From a virus: a DNA stretch of 36,327 nucleotides. The notes beneath the pieces were generated by a model. It did not search any database and was not told the origin of the DNA. It saw only the letters and a program-made list of their open reading frames with translations. Of this stretch, positions 31,301 to 36,327 are shown in pieces. Both the position numbers and the translations under genes were made by a program. The stretch is from IMG/VR virus record IMGVR_UViG_3300022752_000195, positions 1-36,327 of that record, one strand, 5' to 3'. Each line of letters opens with the position of its first letter. Positions within the stretch are counted from its first letter, which is position 1.

Positions 31301-32839
31301 GCAACATGGCTTTCTGGTTCAAGCGTAAACGACACAGATATAGAGTCCCCCATAAGTTTTATGACAGGTGATCAGTTCATGGCCTTCATGGGACTTTGGT
31401 TAAGCGAAGGTTCCATGAGCTCCATAAGGGCAGGTAGCGAGTGGGGACACAATCAGGTAGAGGTTTCGCAATCTAAAAGCAGAGAAGCTTCTGACAAGGT
31501 TGAACAGCTTATGGCATCAATAGCGTGGCCGAGTAAGCTCCACAGAGAGTCTGATACGCGCGATCAGGTTGACTACACAACAAACTGGTCGATATATAAT
31601 AAAGAATTATATAATTATTTAAAGCCGTTAAAGTTTGCCGTTAACAAGTTGATACCAAGAAATATACTGGAAAAAGCGTCTAGAAGGCAACTGTCAATCC
31701 TTTTGGAGTGGCTATGCTTCGGCGATGGCTCTTATATGTTTGACGGCTCTAAACAGCAGCCTTATTATTCAACTGGTTCTGAGAAATTAGCGAACGATGT
31801 TCAAGAGCTTTGCTTCAGATTGGGGTATAAGAGTTCGCTTTCGATACAGGATAATCAGGGCAAAACGCACAAGAATACAGGTACAGAATATTTGAGACGT
31901 TTCAGAGTTAATTTTCACTTTAAGACAAATAACAAACCAGCGGATCGTTCATACTATATAAATAATGGAACCAATAAAAGTGAGTATTCTAACAAGATAC
32001 AAACCAACATCAGCGAAGTAGATTATGATGCAATGGTCTACTGTGTCACTATGCCTTCGTCTAGGTTGTTTGTTCGCCGAAATGGTGTAATATCACTGAG
32101 TGGCAATTGTCACTCTATGGGATTGCAAGCGTATGCCGGTATCGACTGGGGATGGTCAAATCCACATACACTAGTTGTTTTCTTTGTAGATAGTAGAGAA
32201 AACATATACGTGGTTAGATGCGATGGTCAGACATATATATCAAGACCAGCTTGGATGCATATAGTAAAACACAAATGGCACAATAACTATAGAACACAAT
32301 TGTATTTTCCTGATATGGCAGATCCTGGTGATGCTCAGGAGATGAGAAAGATGGGTCTTCCGACTACTACAAATTCTGAAAAAGCAAATATTAACACAGG
32401 CATACAGGTGATTAAGAAATGGCTTAGAACTCCGGGTTCTAATGAAGCAAAGATATTTTTTGCAAGTGAAACATGTAAGCCGCTTATTCAAGAATTTCAG
32501 TTATATCATTTCAAAGCAGATGCTGCTGGAAACATGACCGATGATCCGGATACAGAACATGATCATTGGCTGGATGCCTTGAGATACTGTATGGTTAATT
32601 TATTTGGAAAAAATACAATAGTGCTAGGATCTGCTGGTGTTGATTTAGAAACATCTAAGATAGTTGATTCTAGAGGACATTTTATTAAACCACCCACACC
32701 AGAAGAGTATGCCAAGGTAAACAACATACCATTTAGTTCTGACTACTCTACGGATAATATAGGTAAAATAGGAAAGTTGTCAGAATTAGATGAAGAAGAA
32801 GAAAAATCTGCCGAGGGTGGATTTATTTGGACCATGTGA
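28337..32839 (+). CDS. terL: Terminase large subunit (packaging ATPase/nuclease) with two inteins and an N-terminal zinc knuckle
   Basis: 1500 residues from a GTG start with GGAG six bases upstream. Removal of two inteins (residues 147-569 and 880-1257) leaves a 699-residue terminase. The N-terminus has C4-x4-C9-x9-C19-x2-H22. The ATPase has Walker A AGRGSGK-T, split by intein 1; Walker B VVVDEIDTV (D670, E671); and a motif-III-like RVGISTRKT. The nuclease has GIDWGWSNP (D1270), YFPDMADPGDA and DHWLDALRY as its acidic active-site positions. It packages DNA through the portal encoded next and cuts it. Both inteins must splice for the ATPase and for a normal link to the nuclease domain. A long acidic C-terminus ends in GGFIWTM. 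Confidence 0.93.
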   Translation: MSKCKIPGCDKEILAKDYCKQHYKKFISRPKQKAKKAAIAQVVKETEEVVVKNKEIDIKTDSDKAKVQLTASQLEKIFLSPCRTEQELKNYIKFFFGLHLPDFKVSRYADTTPFHAIWEVYNITVNKQNPKNIQEILYVAGRGSGKCVQRGTKILTKIGLKNIEDVNVGDEVFTGWSWRPVVQTFDEGVKDGVTVTSKQFTKNGAWSITGSLKHRVQALDPQSGKIDWIYMRDLVAGQILYRSMESLTDTVDTISSDYELGWLVGCITGDGSVSRHDNTITFAAKDNDQLIQYLNLINKHFNIHAKVKKDKRSDKLNIVYICSSVFRSFYESYIDGELCYFKKLKSLNHSPSFLAGFISGMMETDGSKDSLTLANPVLIEQIAQILNVFGVHAVINKRRREPSTTKFVKNHIVEYHAVDYKTPLPKCLMPLFSKRQAFISYADKMNQQFRYPSKLLKPFADYIKNKYEISNGYWRLESGKKTHSNIEYSKDLWGSGQKSKESYVYGYKIDYFIKLANQLAEHDWADYLRFIRHGCYETVDTVVFGKHYFYDLEIDTDHAYWSNGFISHNTLGMAIAELMVLIHDQRDVVHVGAILSQAKRCYEYQQKFLLNDRIKPIVMPPKTPEDNRILEKTTMERSVFNVGSEKITLEVLPCTLKALNGPHVPLVVVDEIDTVSGESVKAYKEISGMLDSKRGKRPLRVGISTRKTRYGLMNQAIENAEKQGRNVRRWTAFEFTERCPDSRSGTSKLELYIDQNSFDVRVKQDYEKLAAQKQKDYERHEMYDGCLKCPLAPICLGDAKKQVSKSPMLKSIDELAQKVLSEGPDWAMAQLMNLKPSVEGIIYKEFDERTHVKSWNHMWLILTGKEFPGECNHDIFVKKCFSEDTEVLTNNGFKLFKDLTEYDTIATLDDCGKLKYQKPMDHISYRYKGKMVNLYNEIGGGKHHLDLLMTPNHDVEYLHGRNFRKKQEIKLLKQRADSLDELNDFYIPATWLSGSSVNDTDIESPISFMTGDQFMAFMGLWLSEGSMSSIRAGSEWGHNQVEVSQSKSREASDKVEQLMASIAWPSKLHRESDTRDQVDYTTNWSIYNKELYNYLKPLKFAVNKLIPRNILEKASRRQLSILLEWLCFGDGSYMFDGSKQQPYYSTGSEKLANDVQELCFRLGYKSSLSIQDNQGKTHKNTGTEYLRRFRVNFHFKTNNKPADRSYYINNGTNKSEYSNKIQTNISEVDYDAMVYCVTMPSSRLFVRRNGVISLSGNCHSMGLQAYAGIDWGWSNPHTLVVFFVDSRENIYVVRCDGQTYISRPAWMHIVKHKWHNNYRTQLYFPDMADPGDAQEMRKMGLPTTTNSEKANINTGIQVIKKWLRTPGSNEAKIFFASETCKPLIQEFQLYHFKADAAGNMTDDPDTEHDHWLDALRYCMVNLFGKNTIVLGSAGVDLETSKIVDSRGHFIKPPTPEEYAKVNNIPFSSDYSTDNIGKIGKLSELDEEEEKSAEGGFIWTM
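28775..30043 (+). mobile_element. Intein 1 of the terminase, LAGLIDADG type, inside the P-loop
   Basis: 423 in-frame residues from Cys (CVQRGTKILTKIGLKNIEDVNVG, given here in parts: block A CVQRGTKILT then VNVGDEVFTG) to HYFYDLEIDTDHAYWSNGFI-SHN, followed by Thr as the +1 residue. The endonuclease motifs are LGWLVGCITGDGSV and FLAGFISGMMETDGS. Excision restores GRGSGKT, the Walker A, so unspliced protein cannot bind ATP normally. Block B is ITGSLKHRV, a Ser variant of the usual T-x-x-H. No internal stop; splice and homing residues look intact. Confidence 0.93.
30974..32107 (+). mobile_element. Intein 2 of the terminase, LAGLIDADG-like, before the nuclease motif
   Basis: 378 in-frame residues start with CFSEDTEVLTNNGFKLFKDL. 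They include LLMTPNHDVEY (block B TPNH) and end in LFVRRNGVISLSGN, followed by extein Cys as +1. The endonuclease motifs are degenerate: FMGLWLSEGSM and LLEWLCFGDGSY, each keeping one acidic residue. The penultimate residue is Gly rather than the common His, so splicing may be slower or rely on other residues. It is inserted 12 residues before the catalytic Asp of the nuclease (GIDWGWSNP). Confidence 0.92.
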
Positions 32840-32868
32840 TCCAGTAATATATTTAAGAGGGCTCTAAG

Positions 32869-34809
32869 ATGTCATGGTTTGAAGATCTAAAAAAATCTGT
32901 TCAAGATCGCTTGAAAGACGATATAGAGCAAATGACAAAGGCCGACGCAGACAAGCTCCCAGAAAAAACCCAGCAAGACACTCCAGACTCTAATTTAGTT
33001 AGAGGCAAGGCTATATTAACAGATCCATATTTTGAACAAGCAAGTAATAATTATTTTCTTTCAAAAAATAAACTTAGTCGAATTTCAAATAGAACATTAA
33101 GAGACATGTCTCAAAGAGACTGGCTTGTTAGTACTATTTTGCAAATTCGAGCCGATACTGTTTTAAGATTTTCAAGAAAACCAGAACGAAAATACGATAT
33201 GGGATTTCGTGTTGTTAAAACAAATCAGCATGAACCATTGACAGAAGAAGATATTCAAAATATAAAAATGTTAGAAAGTTATATATATAATTGTGGAAGA
33301 ACTGAAAACACACCTAAAGGACAGGAAATGCTGTTGGGTGAGTTTTTAAAATTAATAGTAAGAGATGGTCTTACTTTCGGATATGTCGCTGTTGAAAAGG
33401 TTTTGACAAGAACCGGATCTTTACATAGATTTCGTCCGCTTCCGGCAGAAACTATGTATTTAATTAATCAAGCTATAAGTAAGGAAGTTGTTGAAGATCA
33501 GGTTAAAGTAGCTATAGACATGTATCACAGAAAGAAAAGTGACAATGATCCTCGTGCAGATGGCTACCTAGCTCCCAGAGAAATTGATTATTACAAATAT
33601 GTTCAATTGTCTACTGACAACAGAGTTTTGAATGCTTTTGGTGATGAGGATATGGTTTTTAAACTATTCAATCCCCAAAATTATGCAGATTCAAATGGAT
33701 ATTGTATATCTGTTGTTGAACAAGCAATAATCATGATTACGAATCATTTGAACATAGAAGCTTATAATGCAAACTTCTTTACACATGGATATGCGGCACG
33801 AGGAATACTGCATTTAAAGGGAGCTGTGACTCAGAATACTTTAGCTTCTTTTCGCAGACAGTTTTATAACACAATATCAGGTTCTACTCATGCCTGGAGA
33901 ACTCCAATAGTAGCAGGATTGGACGATGTTCAATGGGTTCCGATGTCCGGATCCGCTCGTGAAATGGAATATATCAATTTCAACTCTCACATAATGAGAG
34001 CTATCTGTGCTCAATTTCAAATAGATCCAATTGAAGTTGGATTGGATTATCTTACAACCGCCAACGGAAGAGCAAGCTCTCAAGCTAAAGAATCTGGTCA
34101 GTTTAAAATTACATATTCACGTGAAAGAGGTTTGATTCCAATTTTAATGATCGTTGAAGACCTCTTTAACCAAGACATTCTTCCTTCTTTAGATAAAGAA
34201 CTAGCAAATAAATATAAGTTTAAATTTGTCGGATATACAGACGACACTGCTATGACTGACATAAGTTTAAGACAAGCTCAGATGACTGTTTTTTCTTCTA
34301 TGAACGATCTTCTTCATAATGAAGAAAAGAAACCAATTGAACACACTGCGGCAAATCTGCCTCTAAATCAGTCTTTCTGGAATCTTATTGAAAAAAACAT
34401 GACACGCGGAGAAATAAGAGAATTTTTCTTTGGAGATGTCGGTGCTTCAAAGAGACCCGAGCTTCAATACATACCAGCAGATCCAGCCTTTTTATCCTGG
34501 AATCAGTTGATGATGACAATAAATGCTCAACAGCAGCAGAAGCAGACTCAGAAAGAGCAAGCTAAGCAGCAACAGGCAATGCAAGAACATCAAATGCAAC
34601 TTCAACAAAGTCAAGATCAAAGAGAGCAAGAAGCACATGATGCTCAATTGGATCAAGCAAAACAAGAGCAAGCAAATTCTGTTGTCAGATCTCAAGATTC
34701 AAAGAGTCTTCAAGAAATGGCAAAAGAATATGGAGCTACAAAGGCTGTCAATATTGGCGGCAAAGAATTAAAAAATCCAATTAATGTAGCCGCAGAGACA
34801 GAAGAATAA
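32869..34809 (+). CDS. Portal protein
   Basis: 646 residues directly after terL. About 70 polar N-terminal residues precede a core typical of phage portals: RDWLVSTILQIRADTVLRFS, LIVRDGLTFGYVAVEKV, RPLPAETMYLI, then YNANFFTHGYAARGILHLKG, SFRRQFYNTISGSTHAW, MSGSAREMEYINFNSHIMRAICAQFQIDPIEVGL and SRERGLIPILMIVEDLFNQ. It should form the dodecameric ring through which the terminase pumps DNA. The C-terminal 110 residues are very Gln-rich (QQQQKQTQKEQAKQQQ...) and probably a flexible or coiled tail. The gene order small terminase, large terminase, portal supports the call. Confidence 0.9.
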   Translation: MSWFEDLKKSVQDRLKDDIEQMTKADADKLPEKTQQDTPDSNLVRGKAILTDPYFEQASNNYFLSKNKLSRISNRTLRDMSQRDWLVSTILQIRADTVLRFSRKPERKYDMGFRVVKTNQHEPLTEEDIQNIKMLESYIYNCGRTENTPKGQEMLLGEFLKLIVRDGLTFGYVAVEKVLTRTGSLHRFRPLPAETMYLINQAISKEVVEDQVKVAIDMYHRKKSDNDPRADGYLAPREIDYYKYVQLSTDNRVLNAFGDEDMVFKLFNPQNYADSNGYCISVVEQAIIMITNHLNIEAYNANFFTHGYAARGILHLKGAVTQNTLASFRRQFYNTISGSTHAWRTPIVAGLDDVQWVPMSGSAREMEYINFNSHIMRAICAQFQIDPIEVGLDYLTTANGRASSQAKESGQFKITYSRERGLIPILMIVEDLFNQDILPSLDKELANKYKFKFVGYTDDTAMTDISLRQAQMTVFSSMNDLLHNEEKKPIEHTAANLPLNQSFWNLIEKNMTRGEIREFFFGDVGASKRPELQYIPADPAFLSWNQLMMTINAQQQQKQTQKEQAKQQQAMQEHQMQLQQSQDQREQEAHDAQLDQAKQEQANSVVRSQDSKSLQEMAKEYGATKAVNIGGKELKNPINVAAETEE

Positions 34810-34830
34810 ACATACTCAATTAATACGAAA

Positions 34831-34859
34831 GTATAATCCCTCTACATGGGAGGGTTTGC
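34831..34859 (+). promoter_or_regulatory. GTATAAT motif and hairpin hiding the ribosome site of the kinase gene
   Basis: GTATAAT (34831-34837) is followed by CCCTC (34838-34842), which pairs with GAGGG (34850-34854) over a 7-nt loop. GGGAGGG, the only ribosome site for the ATG at 34860, lies in the 3' arm. This resembles the hairpin before the methyltransferase. Translation control is inferred. Confidence 0.4.
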
Positions 34860-35693
34860 ATGTCTTTCATTATAGTTGAAGGTTTGGATCGTACGGGCAA
34901 AACTACTCTAGTTAATTTTTATGCAAGCAAGGGCTACAAGCCAGTTCACTTCTCAGCGCCAGATAAAAAATACTCTCAATCAGGGTATTCTGGACCTTCA
35001 TATCTTGAAGATATTGTGGAAATGCTTGTGTCTCTGTCTGGGCAGGATGTTGTTCTGGATAGATCTCATTATGGAGAATTGGTTTGGCCATATATATATG
35101 GTCGAAGACCTTTGTTGAATCATTATGATTTAGAGATGTTGAGAGAAATAGAGGCGCAAAATGAAGCAAAATATATTTTGATGCATGATCCTGATATTGA
35201 CAACCACTGGAGAAGATGTGTTCAGTATAATGAACCGTTGACTAGAACTCAATTTGATTCTGCACGATCCATGTTTCAACATATGGCGGAACAGTATGAT
35301 TTTTCAAAAATGACATTAGAAGATTTGAGTATGTTGGCTAATGAAGATAAGAAAAAACAAACTTCAAAAGATACAGAGAATTCAACGATGGAAACGCAGA
35401 GCGTCAAAGATATCGATGTTTTTCCTACTGGAAAAAATAAGCATAATGACTTATTATCACCGGAACAATTAAAATTAGCGGAAGCAAATGCTATAAATGA
35501 AATACTAACATCTAGAATAGTAAAGAAAAAGGGCGATCATTTTGACGTTATAGAAGAAAAAATAAGATATTTTTTAAATAATCAATTAGCTGATTTGTTA
35601 GGAACTGGTAAGAATAATCAGTTTGAGAGTTTTTCAAAAGAAGAAATTGAGATGCTCAAAGCAGTTGTAAAAAGAATGAGGGAAAAGAAATGA
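34860..35693 (+). CDS. dNMP/thymidylate kinase-like protein with C-terminal extension
   Basis: 277 residues. Residues 1-155 carry P-loop EGLDRTGKTT (7-16), VVLDRSHYGELVWPYIYGRRP with the DR motif (67-68), and a basic lid-like helix HWRRCVQYNEPLTRTQFDSARSMF. These fit phage thymidylate/deoxynucleoside monophosphate kinases, which phosphorylate dNMPs for DNA synthesis and could use the dUMP/dTMP flow from the dUTPase. A Lys/Ser-rich linker then joins about 100 residues (SPEQLKLAEANAINEILTSRIVKKKGDHFDV...) of unknown helical domain. A kinase next to portal is odd: the extra domain may tie it to virion assembly or may be a fusion. The substrate is not determined by sequence. Confidence 0.7.
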   Translation: MSFIIVEGLDRTGKTTLVNFYASKGYKPVHFSAPDKKYSQSGYSGPSYLEDIVEMLVSLSGQDVVLDRSHYGELVWPYIYGRRPLLNHYDLEMLREIEAQNEAKYILMHDPDIDNHWRRCVQYNEPLTRTQFDSARSMFQHMAEQYDFSKMTLEDLSMLANEDKKKQTSKDTENSTMETQSVKDIDVFPTGKNKHNDLLSPEQLKLAEANAINEILTSRIVKKKGDHFDVIEEKIRYFLNNQLADLLGTGKNNQFESFSKEEIEMLKAVVKRMREKK

Positions 35694-36229
35694 AGATGAT
35701 CAACGAGCAAAAGCAGAACCAAGCGCAAAAGATTCAGGCTCTAGAGAAGAATATAGAAAATTTATCTATGGCATTGCGAGTTAATCAACTATTACTTAAA
35801 AAAGTAATGGACCAACTCCAGCCAATGCAGTCTGAACTTAAGAACAACACCGGCATGCTGAATGACTTCCAGTATAGAATACTTGGACTTCAGAAATGCT
35901 TGCCAGTAAACATAGAAGAATTGACTACAATTGTAGATAGTTTAAAATTAAAAGACTGGCAAGATGCCTCCGATAAAGACGATGAGTCAAACGGTCTGAT
36001 TGCTGCAGACTCTGTATCGTCGAAGGAAGATTTTGTAATATTGACTTCAAAGGTTTTAGGAGAAGAACCAGAACATGGAATTTTTAGAAGCAAGATAAAG
36101 TTAGAAGAAACAGGTCAAGAATTAACAGACGCTCTGCTTAATAAGAAAGTGGGACAATCAGTCGATGTGGAATTAAATGGCAAAACTCATCACGTGACTC
36201 TTCTTGGTGTTAGGGTTAAGAATACCTAA
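35690..36229 (+). CDS. Hypothetical protein, 179 aa, coiled coil plus beta domain
   Basis: Overlaps the kinase gene by four bases (ATGA). Residues about 1-70 form a coiled coil (KIQALEKNIENLSMALRVNQLLLKKVMDQLQPMQSEL). The C-terminal half is beta-rich (VILTSKVLGEEPEHGIFRSKIKLEETGQ...KVGQSVDVELNGKTHHVTLLGVRVKN). The GFFRSK-like and SVDVELNGK segments resemble small beta-barrel or FKBP-type folds, but I cannot name one. In portal-proximal clusters such proteins are often head scaffolds, connectors or proteases; this is position-based only. Confidence 0.6.
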   Translation: MKMINEQKQNQAQKIQALEKNIENLSMALRVNQLLLKKVMDQLQPMQSELKNNTGMLNDFQYRILGLQKCLPVNIEELTTIVDSLKLKDWQDASDKDDESNGLIAADSVSSKEDFVILTSKVLGEEPEHGIFRSKIKLEETGQELTDALLNKKVGQSVDVELNGKTHHVTLLGVRVKNT

Positions 36230-36327
36230 TGAGTGATTGTAAAGAACGTTTTAAACAAAAATGTCCTAGACAGCTAGATGAGCTGCCAAAAGGCTATTGT
36301 CCTTTGGCGGTTCATCGTTTAAAATGG
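36229..36327 (+). CDS. Partial CDS, N-terminal 33 aa, cysteine-containing
   Basis: The ATG shares its A with the previous stop (TAATG). The frame reads MSDCKERFKQKCPRQLDELP then KGYCPLAVHRLKW and is cut by the window end. Three Cys and a His in the first 30 residues (C4, C12, C24, H29) could be a zinc site. The tight coupling makes it a likely gene; its function is unknown. Confidence 0.5.
   Translation, partial: MSDCKERFKQKCPRQLDELPKGYCPLAVHRLKW

Noticed and set aside
34492-34695. Leu-rich minus-strand frame opposite the portal C-terminus
   Set aside because: It is the shadow of CAA/CAG glutamine codons in the Gln-rich portal tail.
1-36327. CRISPR arrays, insertion sequences, integrase or attachment sites
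   Set aside because: No spaced direct repeats, transposase, integrase or repressor module was seen, so there is no evidence for lysogeny within the window.

Overview
The window is part of the genome of a tailed double-stranded DNA phage (Caudoviricetes). It carries a large terminase, a portal protein and tail-fibre genes beside an almost complete phage replication and recombination set. Genes are densely packed with 1-11 nt start/stop overlaps, base composition is AT-rich (about one third G+C in spot counts), and no ribosomal, tRNA or host metabolic genes were seen. The host cannot be fixed from the sequence. The gene set fits a large, T4-like or T5-like virulent phage.

Layout. (1) 1-1998, plus strand: end of a glycine-rich fibre, a collar-type tail fibre and two unknown proteins. 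(2) 2000-6263, minus strand: a replication-initiation operon read from right to left, with a small protein, an HNH endonuclease, a zinc/TOPRIM primase, a winged-helix replisome-organiser-like protein, a DnaB-like helicase and a small protein. (3) 6325-16386, plus strand: an intein-containing SF2 helicase, a roughly 275-nt gene-free stretch that may encode a structured RNA, a dimeric dUTPase, a divergent DNA methyltransferase, a GroEL chaperonin, a membrane-anchored coiled-coil protein, a zinc ribbon, SbcC, a RuvC-like resolvase and small proteins, closed by a clear terminator near 16440. (4) 16509-27770: an A1-like metallophosphoesterase, a single-chain exonuclease/PHP/polymerase III alpha, a gp32-like single-strand binding protein, a possible recombination mediator, RecA, three tiny coupled ORFs, SbcD and two unknowns. 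(5) 27724-36327: probable small terminase, large terminase interrupted by two inteins, portal, a dNMP-kinase-like fusion protein and the start of further genes.

How it fits together: primase, helicase and polymerase form a replisome. SbcC/SbcD, RecA, the SSB, the SF2 helicase and the RuvC-like resolvase form a T4-style recombination-dependent replication pathway whose branched products are resolved before packaging by the terminase/portal motor. dUTPase and the kinase supply nucleotides. GroEL may fold phage proteins.

Most notable: three LAGLIDADG inteins in two ATPases, one splitting the terminase P-loop between Lys and Thr; a zinc knuckle with identical spacing in both the HNH endonuclease and the terminase N-terminus; a G+C-rich candidate structured RNA at about 8811-9058; and a 16-bp palindrome plus a 10-bp stem-loop on the start of the gene before recA. 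All folds and family calls were made by eye, with no searches.
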